Source: Calothrix sp. CSU_2_0 (GTDB taxonomy: Bacteria; Cyanobacteriota; Cyanobacteriia; Cyanobacteriales; Nostocaceae). From it: 33,257 nt of DNA. A program made the position numbers and the translations under genes. The notes under the pieces were generated by a model. It searched no databases. It saw nothing but the letters and a program-made list of their open reading frames with translations, and had not been told where the DNA came from. How positions within the stretch are numbered: position 1 is the stretch's first letter; every line of letters starts with the position of its first letter. The stretch spans positions 1 to 33,257 of the forward strand of contig JAAUPE010000080.1 of the NCBI GenBank assembly GCA_012034595.1. The letters are read 5' to 3'. Of the stretch, positions 1-6,258 are shown in pieces.

Positions 1-196
1 TCAAACCATTTTCATCTGGAGCAAAAATTGGTTTTGTAAACAAAAAGCTACACCACAATTCTGGATGTTGGGAAAGGTCGGTAATTACTCTGTCGCCATA
101 AAAATTATTGAATTGACGCTGCCAAACTAAAGCTGCAAATAGTTCTTGGGGAGAATAGGATTGAGCAATTTCTTGAATTCTTGTTAAGTCCAACAT
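1..196 (-). CDS. Hypothetical protein, N-terminal 65 residues (runs off the left edge)
   Basis: An open frame begins at the ATG at 194-196 and runs off the window without a stop. It starts MLDLTRIQEIAQSYSPQELF and continues with a segment rich in aromatic residues (LVWQRQFNNFYGDR). I do not recognise a family. No signal peptide or membrane segment is visible in the part present. A weak GGGA-type ribosome site lies about 10 bases upstream. It lies 63 bases downstream of the next minus-strand gene, so the two may be co-transcribed. The start is plausible but unproven, and function cannot be assigned. Confidence 0.5.
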   Translation of the reverse strand, partial: MLDLTRIQEIAQSYSPQELFAALVWQRQFNNFYGDRVITDLSQHPELWCSFLFTKPIFAPDENGL

Positions 197-259
197 GGTT
201 TTATTTCCCGTTGTAAAGACAATTGATTGAGGAATAATTTTTGTTAAAAGATGTTAATT

Positions 260-1090
260 TTATTCTTTGCTCGTTCCATCAATCATCGCTAATAATGTCA
301 TCAACCGTGCGGATTCTTTCCCCAGTTTACCTGATGATAAAAACCGATACCATTGCCGTAGCTGATGCAAAATAACAGTGCGGTGTGGATAATTTTCATC
401 TAAAGCAAACAGTTCCAGAATAGCCTGCCTTTGAGTGCTTCCCCGTCCCAAAATTCTCAGCCACAGGGTCGAGCTATTTTTGGGAAGTTCGCTGGTTGCG
501 ATAATGGTTGTGCAGAAAGCGGATGGTAATTCGTAAACCCCTGGAATTGCAATCGCAGATGCTCGTGCAGTCAATCCTTGGAGCATTTGCGAAGTGATGG
601 AGGGTGTGATGATTAGTAGGGAGCGATCGACTTCATCACAGTACTCGTCATTTTGTCCATTTGTAGCGATCGAACTTTCATTAACAGGAATAATACTGCC
701 GTCAGCTTCAGATTTCCAAGTTAACCAATGAAGCATACAAGTTCGCAAATCCCATTCATTTGGTGCCCAGCGTAGGGTTTCAATAATACAGGGAACCGAT
801 ACTATTGTTCCCAATAGCCCTAAAGATGCTCTCGATTTTTCTGTATTGGGTTCAAATAATACGTCCACAATTTCCGCTTCTCCAATTACTTCTGGACTGA
901 CCATTATCCGCTTGTTCTCAGCAGTAATTGCTGTGAGATACTCAGTTTGCCAGTTAAATCGAGAGGGTTGTTTGAAGACTCTCAAATTTGGATTGCGAGG
1001 AATTGGTTCGTTGAGGTAAATATCTCCAAAATCACTTAATAAAACTGAGAGATAGTGTTGGGCAAAGATAGTAAAATTTGGACGAGGCAT
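260..1090 (-). CDS. Conserved cyanobacterial protein of unknown function (276 aa)
   Basis: This 276-residue soluble protein belongs to a family that, from memory, is multicopy in filamentous cyanobacteria. Members share an N-terminal block of the type F..(F)..EL(L)..GE..I..E..GEA..VDVWF.P, then LGLLG.I...P..IE..R, and a C-terminal block LWLRILGRG.TQ..AI.EL. All three are visible here: GEAEIVDVLFEPN near residue 71, LGLLGTIVSVPCIIETLR near 90, and LWLRILGRGSTQRQAI near 210. Database copies are usually called hypothetical and sometimes mislabelled as flagellar assembly protein H. The conserved acidic D/E pattern near the N-terminus recalls PD-(D/E)XK-like nucleases, but I cannot show this. A truncated relative lies at 18662-18913. 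There is no signal peptide or membrane helix. Confidence 0.7.
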   Translation of the reverse strand: MPRPNFTIFAQHYLSVLLSDFGDIYLNEPIPRNPNLRVFKQPSRFNWQTEYLTAITAENKRIMVSPEVIGEAEIVDVLFEPNTEKSRASLGLLGTIVSVPCIIETLRWAPNEWDLRTCMLHWLTWKSEADGSIIPVNESSIATNGQNDEYCDEVDRSLLIITPSITSQMLQGLTARASAIAIPGVYELPSAFCTTIIATSELPKNSSTLWLRILGRGSTQRQAILELFALDENYPHRTVILHQLRQWYRFLSSGKLGKESARLMTLLAMIDGTSKE

Positions 1091-1439
1091 ATTTGCTTAA
1101 TTACTTTAATCGCTATTGTTCGACTGACAAATCGTAATATAGCTTGTAGCGGTGAGCTTAGATCGGGATTAATCATATTTTATCGAAATAATTAGTAACT
1201 GATAATTTAAATAGTATCGATTCATGCGAACATCTACTTATCGTTTATTCCCCTACACGACGATTCATTTGTGGAAGGATTTTGAGATATCACAGTAACT
1301 TATCAATCCCTCTATTGTGCAAATAATCCCTAATCGTATCTCAATACTTCGGCGCTAGCAGCAAGAATTTGCCGCAACCTCTGCAATATCTCAGCTTGAT
1401 TCGCACTTTCGTCAACTTGAATTAATACTTATTTTTGAG
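1091..1439. other. Intergenic region between two minus-strand genes, with a possible coding remnant
   Basis: These 349 bases hold no convincing gene. On the minus strand, roughly 1325-1423, a short stop-to-stop frame encodes a helical, acidic peptide containing QVDESANQAEILQRLRQIL. It has no start codon and an in-frame stop directly upstream, so it looks like a leftover of a coding sequence. The rest is AT-rich and presumably carries the promoter of the 260-1090 gene. Confidence 0.35.
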
Positions 1440-1991
1440 TTAGATTCCCTCACATAGTTGTTGTGGTAATTGCTTGATGACTCGCTCAAAAGGAGCAAAA
1501 TCTTTCAACCCGTGGGACAAAATCAATGCACCCTGAATGGCAATCATGGCATCTTCTCCCCGTTGCTTTGCCAGAGTTTGCTCCAATCCGGCTTGAATCA
1601 GAACATTTGCGATCGCCTCAATCCATTTAGAAAATGCCCAACTAATTTGGGAGTGAAAAAGGTCATCACTGGATTGTTCCAATACCAAAACTGCCCACAG
1701 ACAAGAGTTTTGCCCGTTATTGAAAAAGTGACTTGTTTCCTCACACATTGCCTGAAATGCGTCGATTGGCTTTACCTCATCATGGAGAATCGGCAAAATA
1801 CTTATCTCCAGCCATTGATTCACCTGAGTGAGGGCAGCTTCAGCCATTTCTGCCTTGCCACCAGGAAAGTGATGGTACAGACTTGCTTTCCCTAACCCCG
1901 TTTCCTGGGAAATTTTAGAAAGGGTGACACCCTCATAACCAAACTGGCGAAACAGTTTGAGTAGTGTAGGAATATAGGTTTGTTTAGACAT
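1440..1991 (-). CDS. TetR/AcrR-family transcriptional repressor
   Basis: This is a 183-residue TetR-type regulator. The N-terminal helix-turn-helix spans about residues 22-45 (VTLSKISQETGLGKASLYHHF), with the hallmark G-K-A-S-L-Y-H-H-F recognition region. The rest is the ligand-binding and dimerisation domain. An ATG seven codons upstream (2012) is also in frame. The ATG at 1991 is preferred because it puts the start at the usual distance before the helix-turn-helix, and because the strong -10 box at 2022-2027 would leave almost no leader for the upstream ATG. The gene is divergent from the GST/flavoprotein pair, and its own promoter spacer contains an operator. It is therefore probably an autorepressor that also represses the detoxification genes until an electrophilic or xenobiotic ligand binds. 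The ligand is unknown. Confidence 0.85.
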   Translation of the reverse strand: MSKQTYIPTLLKLFRQFGYEGVTLSKISQETGLGKASLYHHFPGGKAEMAEAALTQVNQWLEISILPILHDEVKPIDAFQAMCEETSHFFNNGQNSCLWAVLVLEQSSDDLFHSQISWAFSKWIEAIANVLIQAGLEQTLAKQRGEDAMIAIQGALILSHGLKDFAPFERVIKQLPQQLCEGI

Positions 1992-2015
1992 GAATAAAAA
2001 AGTAGAATTCATCTA

Positions 2016-2045
2016 TTGACAATTATACCGAACGAACGGTACAGT
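2016..2045 (+). promoter_or_regulatory. Possible divergent promoter for the GST/flavoprotein genes
   Basis: A perfect -35 box TTGACA (2016-2021) is followed after 18 bases by TACAGT (2040-2045), a partial -10 match. The first operator lies between them and the second just downstream, which suits repression of this direction too. The -10 is weak, and the resulting leader to the start at 2318 would be long (about 265 bases). Confidence 0.4.
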
Positions 2046-2050
2046 AGCAA
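2022..2050 (-). promoter_or_regulatory. Sigma-70-type promoter of the tetR gene
   Basis: On the minus strand, TTGCTA (2045-2050) and a perfect TATAAT (2022-2027) are separated by exactly 17 bases. One operator copy lies inside the spacer, so repressor binding should block RNA polymerase. Transcription would start about 2015, giving a leader of roughly 24 bases to the preferred ATG at 1991. Confidence 0.7.
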
Positions 2051-2070
2051 TATACCGAACGAACGGTACA
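2025..2070. promoter_or_regulatory. Two identical TetR-type operators
   Basis: The 19-base sequence ATACCGAACGAACGGTACA occurs twice without mismatch, at 2025-2043 and 2052-2070. Each contains the inverted repeat TACCG-N6-CGGTA. Start-to-start spacing is 27 bases, about 2.5 helical turns. They lie between the divergent tetR and GST genes and overlap the tetR promoter. TetR proteins bind short dyads of this kind, so assignment to the adjacent regulator is well supported by position. Confidence 0.8.
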
Positions 2071-2317
2071 TAAAGCCAGCTTCTCAGATAATACAAATAT
2101 GAAACCCACACGACGCAACTTTTCTCAGACAAAGGCAAATAGCTCAGTTTGTCACGATCGATTGTGGTTCCTATCTTTTCTATTTCCCTTAGAGCGCGAA
2201 TTTTTATCAGGTGACTGCTGGCAAAACCGAGAAAACATTCCTAAGTATTAGTATTAGTCCGCAAATCCGACTTCCGCACAGTAATTACTCACATTTACAT
2301 ACACCAAGAGAAACACC

Positions 2318-2917
2318 ATGATTAAGCTTTACGGTCACGAAATGTCTGGTAACAGCTACAAAGTACGTTTGCTGCTGGAACTGCTGAAAATCGACTATGA
2401 ATGGATCGAAGTAGATTTAATGAAGGGTGAACAGAAATCACCGGAATATCTGAGACTAAATTCCTTTGGGCAGGTTCCTTTGTTGGTCGATGGTGAGACG
2501 AAACTTGCGGATGCCCAGGCAATTTTGGTTTACATAGCACGGCAGTATGGTGGTGAAAAGTGGCTCCCATTGGATGCACTACCTTTAGCGCAGGTGGTTC
2601 GTTGGTTATCAACAACGGCAGGAGAAATACGTCAAGGTCTTGAAAATGCAAGGCTTTACTATTTGTTTGGGGCTACAAACATCAATATTGAACGCGCCCA
2701 TCAAAAGGCAGAATATATCCTGACCCAACTAAACCAGCATTTGAGTACAAACACCTGGTTAGAGTTTGAGCGACCCACAATCGCCGATATTGCTGTTTTT
2801 CCTTATGTAGCCTTGGCACGAGATGGTAAAGTTGACCTTGATGCCTATCCCCATGTAATTGCTTGGAGCGATCGCGTTCAGCAACTACCTGGTTATATTC
2901 CAATGTTAGGTATTTAG
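2318..2917 (+). CDS. Glutathione S-transferase
   Basis: This 199-residue cytosolic GST would conjugate glutathione to electrophiles. Residues 1-80 form the thioredoxin-like domain: MIKLYGHEMSGNSYKVRLLL holds the catalytic-loop serines (S10 or S13), VP at 53-54 is the cis-proline that contacts glutathione, and L-A-D-A-Q-A-I near 63-69 corresponds to the E/D-S glutathione-binding motif. Residues from about 88 form the all-helical C-terminal domain, including IADIAVFPYVALA. The length is normal for the family. It is the first gene of a two-gene unit with the flavoprotein 66 bases downstream. It is divergent from tetR and likely induced when that repressor is released. Confidence 0.88.
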   Translation: MIKLYGHEMSGNSYKVRLLLELLKIDYEWIEVDLMKGEQKSPEYLRLNSFGQVPLLVDGETKLADAQAILVYIARQYGGEKWLPLDALPLAQVVRWLSTTAGEIRQGLENARLYYLFGATNINIERAHQKAEYILTQLNQHLSTNTWLEFERPTIADIAVFPYVALARDGKVDLDAYPHVIAWSDRVQQLPGYIPMLGI

Positions 2918-2983
2918 ACCATGATATTGCCATTTTCATAGAGCTAATTTCAGTTTCAAGCCATAATCTCAAAGGAAAACAAG

Positions 2984-3946
2984 ATGGCAAATCCAGGTTG
3001 GTCACGTTCCGAATCGCCATTTCACGCGGGGGAACTGGCAATCCAAGCTCGATTAGGCGCACAGGAACGCATAGATAAGCAAGGACGGCGAGTGATTCGA
3101 GAATATCTCCCCGACCAGTTTCGGCACTTCTTCACCCAACTTCCCTATGTGATAGTAGGTACGGTGGATGGGGCAGGTAATCCTTGGGCTTCGATTTTGG
3201 TGGGGGAACCGGGATTTCTTTCCTCCCAGAGCGATCGCATCTTCAAGGTTACAGCTAAACCTCTATTCGGCGACCCCTTAATAACCACCCTTGCCAACAG
3301 AATCGATATTGGTTTTCTCGGCATAGAACTACATACTCGTCGTCGTAATCGCTTGAATGGCACTGTTACAGCAACTCATGCAGATGGCTTTGATGTGGAA
3401 GTGGGACAAAGCTTTGGTAACTGTCCTCAATATATTCAGGCACGGATGTTTGAACTAGGCGAATATCATCCAACAATCCCCAAACCAGTTTATCAGGTCA
3501 AAGCATTGGGAGAAGTTGAGCAAGGTATGATTGCAGAAGCTGACACCTTTTTTATTACAACGGCATATCAAGAGGAATCGGCAGGTGCTGCAAGGGGTGT
3601 GGATGTTTCCCATCGAGGTGGCAAATCCGGCTTTGTGCGAATCGATGATGAGCAGACATTGACTGTTCCTGATTTCTCCGGCAATTCTCACTTTAATACC
3701 TTTGGTAATCTGGAGTTAAATCCCCATGCAGGACTACTATTTGTGGATTTTGACCGAGGTAATCTGCTTTATCTTACAGGCACCGCAGAGGTAATTTGGG
3801 AAGGAGATGAAATTATTGCCTACGAAGGGGCAGAGCGATTGTTACGCTTTCGATTGAATTACGGATATCGAGTCGAAGGTAGTCTCCCTCTGCGTTGGTT
3901 TGACCCTGAATTCTCACCCTTTCTTGCTGGTACTGGTTCCTGGTAA
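2984..3946 (+). CDS. Pyridoxamine 5'-phosphate oxidase-like FMN-binding protein
   Basis: This 320-residue protein resembles the stand-alone form of the split-barrel flavin-binding module that elsewhere is fused to ferredoxin-reductase domains. Visible features are the N-terminal FHAGELAIQARLGAQER block, the barrel strand YVIVGTVDGAGNPWASILVG (about 55-74), and the late segment HFNTFGNLELNPHAGLLFVD typical of the fold. It likely binds FMN and reduces small organic substrates; true pyridoxamine-phosphate oxidase activity is unlikely. A good ribosome site (AAAGGAA) precedes the ATG at 2984. It follows the GST on the same strand and is probably co-regulated with it by the TetR protein, which fits a role in handling electrophiles or xenobiotics. 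Confidence 0.8.
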   Translation: MANPGWSRSESPFHAGELAIQARLGAQERIDKQGRRVIREYLPDQFRHFFTQLPYVIVGTVDGAGNPWASILVGEPGFLSSQSDRIFKVTAKPLFGDPLITTLANRIDIGFLGIELHTRRRNRLNGTVTATHADGFDVEVGQSFGNCPQYIQARMFELGEYHPTIPKPVYQVKALGEVEQGMIAEADTFFITTAYQEESAGAARGVDVSHRGGKSGFVRIDDEQTLTVPDFSGNSHFNTFGNLELNPHAGLLFVDFDRGNLLYLTGTAEVIWEGDEIIAYEGAERLLRFRLNYGYRVEGSLPLRWFDPEFSPFLAGTGSW

Positions 3947-4014
3947 AGAATCGTACAGGAAGCATAGTATAGGGTGGGATTCTCTGAATTGGTGACCATC
4001 TTGACCTCTTGTAA

Positions 4015-4047
4015 AATAGGGCTTAGAGAAAAGATGCTTACCCTATT
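4015..4047 (+). terminator. Weak hairpin downstream of the flavoprotein gene
   Basis: AATAGGG (4015-4021) and CCCTATT (4041-4047) form a 7-bp stem 69 bases after the flavoprotein stop. No T-run follows, so termination here is only a possibility. Confidence 0.25.
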
Positions 4048-4192
4048 ACTGAATATATTCTACCAGTTTACAAACTTCTAAGCGATCGCTTGGCAATACA
4101 GCTATTGTTATCAAAAATATTCGTACTTCGATTGAAGCACAATTGGTGTGGATCGGGGAAAATAGAGGTAGTTGCGACTCTTATAATTAACT

Positions 4193-4870
4193 ATGACTGA
4201 AACCAAAACAACTCATACCGTGCGAAGGGGACGTATTTTCCCCGAAATCCAGTGGACGGACGAACAAAAAGCGCAATGGAGAGCAGAATGTAAGGAATTT
4301 CGCAAGCGTTGTCAAGTAATTTTTGAGAAAGTTAAGCCTGAATTGATCCAAACCCATTACAACTGGTACATCACGATTGAACCTGATAGTGGCGAATATT
4401 TTGTTGACCAGGATGATATGCAAGGTGCTTCTCTGGCACATGAAAAATATCCAGGTGCAAAGTTGTATACTTTCCGTATCAACGAAACAGGTGTATGCGG
4501 GACGAGTATGATTTCTGGATTTTTTGGTGCTGAGGATGCTTTGTTTTTCGAGATAGAATTAATCGAGTCGTCTGGATTAGAATTACCCGTTGATGCCATG
4601 TTGGATACGGGTTTTTCTGCTTATTTAGCTATCAACAATCAAGATTTGGATGCATTAGGGTGGACATATATAAAACAGCAAGCAATGTTTACTGCACGAG
4701 GGGAAGCAGAATTTAGGTTGTATTTAGGTCAAGTACGAATTGACGGGCAAGATTTTAATATACCAGTCCATGTTGGCGAAGAATTATCTGAAGTTTTACT
4801 TGGTCGTCAGTGGCTACAAAATAAACGATTGGTAGTGGATATGCAATCGGGTGTTTTGACGTTGGGATAA
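4193..4870 (+). CDS. Two-domain protein with C-terminal retropepsin-like (clan AA) aspartic protease
   Basis: This is a 225-residue protein with two parts. Residues 1-105 are a cytosolic domain containing HYNWYITIEPDSGEYFVDQD and a R-I-N-E-T-G end, seen in small cyanobacterial proteins of unknown function. Residues 106-225 begin MISGFFGAEDALFFEIELI and carry the aspartic-protease motif D-T-G (138-140) and the later hydrophobic-hydrophobic-G motif LLG (202-204), as in retropepsin-type clan AA peptidases that act as dimers. As I recall, these two parts are often separate adjacent genes in cyanobacteria, so this looks like a fusion. The frame continues cleanly across the junction. No signal peptide is present. 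Substrate is unknown. Confidence 0.7.
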   Translation: MTETKTTHTVRRGRIFPEIQWTDEQKAQWRAECKEFRKRCQVIFEKVKPELIQTHYNWYITIEPDSGEYFVDQDDMQGASLAHEKYPGAKLYTFRINETGVCGTSMISGFFGAEDALFFEIELIESSGLELPVDAMLDTGFSAYLAINNQDLDALGWTYIKQQAMFTARGEAEFRLYLGQVRIDGQDFNIPVHVGEELSEVLLGRQWLQNKRLVVDMQSGVLTLG

Positions 4871-4990
4871 TCAATTTCTCTTTTCAATATTGGTAATTAA
4901 GGCTTCAGTTTGCTGAAAAAAATCAGCTTGTAAAACTCCTTGTGATATTGCTCCCACTTAAATCATGCAGTCATTTGCTCTCATTAACGA

Positions 4991-5089
4991 TGGATTGTGT
5001 CCAACTTAATAGTTCATAATTACTATATTTATCACTGGTGGACACCGACAACACTTCGAGAAGCCTCAGTGACCAAACGATTCTGCCAT
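4991..5089. repeat. 99-bp direct repeat, left copy (partner at 32454-32552)
   Basis: The sequence matches 32454-32552 at 92 of 99 positions with no gap, in the same orientation. It covers the last codons of a CyRepA1-type gene, the stop codon, and about 40 bases beyond. Similarity begins abruptly at TGGATTG on both sides. Confidence 0.85.
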
Positions 5090-5173
5090 CCCGCAAAAAA
5101 AACGCTCATCTTTTGGCTCAATAAACTGACACACCCTTTCCCGATTATTTCTTCTATTTCTATTTTCGTTTCT
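5032..5173 (-). pseudogene. Remnant of the 3' end of a CyRepA1-type plasmid replication gene
   Basis: On the minus strand, the stop at 5032-5034 is preceded by codons for WQNRLVTEASRSVVGVHQ, against WQNRVVTEASQSVVGVHQ in the gene at the right edge. Further upstream the peptide RERVCQFIEPKDER matches RERVYQFLEAQDGR, but in another frame. A net loss of five bases at an A8 run (plus strand 5095-5102) separates them. Similarity ends at an in-frame stop at 5174-5176. It is a broken fragment of about 45 codons with no capacity to encode a functional product. Confidence 0.75.
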
Positions 5174-5263
5174 TTAAAATTAACCGAGAGGACTAAAATC
5201 GTCCATTTAAACTAAGCGTCTCTAATGGAGCAGTTCTCTAGCAAACAAAGCAATAGCAAAAAA

Positions 5264-5277
5264 TGCACTTTTCTGCA
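5264..5277 (-). promoter_or_regulatory. TGCA-N6-TGCA motif, site 1
   Basis: The minus strand reads TGCAGAAAAGTGCA. The site lies 213 bases upstream of the response-regulator start. It differs at one position from the identical sites at 12741 and 27116. Confidence 0.5.
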
Positions 5278-5489
5278 TACAGGTTCAAGTTCTCCTCCGA
5301 TATACTATTCAGATAAATAATGAATAACTAAAGTATTGCCTAGAGCGATCGCTCTGGGTAGATTGGGAAAAAACCGAAAACTTAAAGTTTTTGGTATTGT
5401 TTATTGCTTGTTGAAGCAAATGTGAAATTATTTAGTCAGGGATTTACACAAAAATACTTAGTTGCTAATCAATTAGGAGTGGAAAAATT

Positions 5490-6245
5490 ATGGTGGAAGC
5501 AGGTTTGAATAAATTAGCGAAAAAAGCAACACTATCAGATCCCCAAAGCTTAAATCCGAAAAATATATTGGTTGTTGACGATCATCAGTTAATTTTAACT
5601 GGAACCCTGGACGTATTGAAACGGCAATATCCAAATGCGGAATTTTTTCAAGTGAAGACAGCACGAGATGCTTTGGAGGAAATTGCCAAAATTCGAGCGA
5701 TGCAGAAAAATGGAGAGTCATCGAAAGCTCCTTTGGATTTGATTGTGGTGGATTTGTCAATTCCGGAAAGTGAAGGATTTCCAGCAACAACGGATACAGG
5801 AATAGAGCTGATTCAACAGCTGCTAAAGCAATATCCGGAGCAGAATTTTTTGGTACAAAGTAGTTATGTCAAAGCTTTGGTGCGAATAAAACACGAAATC
5901 GACAACCATCAAGGAGGATTTGCGATCGCAGATAAAAGTTTGCCCGAATCGGAAATGTTAACCCGTGCTGTTTCCGCACTACAAGGAGCAACCCACACGA
6001 AGGAAATTAGAACTGGGATTGAATTAAAACCGGAATGGTTGCGGGTTTTGCGTTTGGCATTTGATGAAGGATTGATGGATAAAGCGATCGCTGAACGCAT
6101 GTATAAGTCGGAACGGGCAATCCGGACTTACTGGACGAAAATTCAGGATGTGCTGGGTATATATCCGGAAGATTGCAAGGAAGCAGGAAAAAGTCTGCGA
6201 ACCCAAACAGAAATTCGTGCCCGTCAAGAAGGTTTAATTAATTAG
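5490..6245 (+). CDS. NarL/FixJ-type response regulator
   Basis: This 251-residue two-component regulator has an N-terminal receiver domain (about 24-165): the acidic pair D30-D31, phospho-acceptor D88 in IVVDLSIPE, S124 in VQSSY, and K149 in ADKS. A LuxR-type helix-turn-helix follows at about 182-245 (KAIAERMYKSERAIRTYWTKI). A clear ribosome site, AGGAG, lies 10 bases before the ATG. The kinase gene begins 13 bases after this gene stops, so the two form an operon and presumably a cognate pair. The receiver contains a longer than usual segment before D88. It is the most obvious candidate to control the surface genes that share the TGCA-N6-TGCA motif, but this is inference. Confidence 0.88.
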   Translation: MVEAGLNKLAKKATLSDPQSLNPKNILVVDDHQLILTGTLDVLKRQYPNAEFFQVKTARDALEEIAKIRAMQKNGESSKAPLDLIVVDLSIPESEGFPATTDTGIELIQQLLKQYPEQNFLVQSSYVKALVRIKHEIDNHQGGFAIADKSLPESEMLTRAVSALQGATHTKEIRTGIELKPEWLRVLRLAFDEGLMDKAIAERMYKSERAIRTYWTKIQDVLGIYPEDCKEAGKSLRTQTEIRARQEGLIN

Positions 6246-6258
6246 GTGGGATGGGGAA

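Larger units (their letters stand above)
4871..5489. other. Intergenic stretch holding a decayed CyRepA1 3' end
   Basis: There is no intact gene in these 619 bases. The left part carries the CyRepA1 remnant and its downstream repeat (4991-5173). Further right is the TGCA-N6-TGCA motif at 5264-5277, a HIP1-centred palindrome AGAGCGATCGCTCT near 5343, and the leader of the response-regulator gene. Confidence 0.6.

Noticed and set aside
1470-1895. A 141-codon plus-strand frame opposite the TetR gene
   Set aside because: It is the antisense of a clearly recognised TetR regulator; its sequence is low in recognisable domain features.
2099-2251. A 50-codon plus-strand frame in the tetR-GST intergenic region
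   Set aside because: It has no ribosome site, shows no family-like or membrane sequence, and overlaps the leader of the GST gene.
4182-4187. TATAAT as the -10 box of the retropepsin gene
   Set aside because: It is only five bases before the ATG and has no -35 at proper distance.
5343-5358. Palindrome AGAGCGATCGCTCT as an operator of the response regulator
   Set aside because: It is centred on HIP1 (GCGATCGC), which is scattered throughout the window in coding and non-coding DNA, so chance extension is likely.
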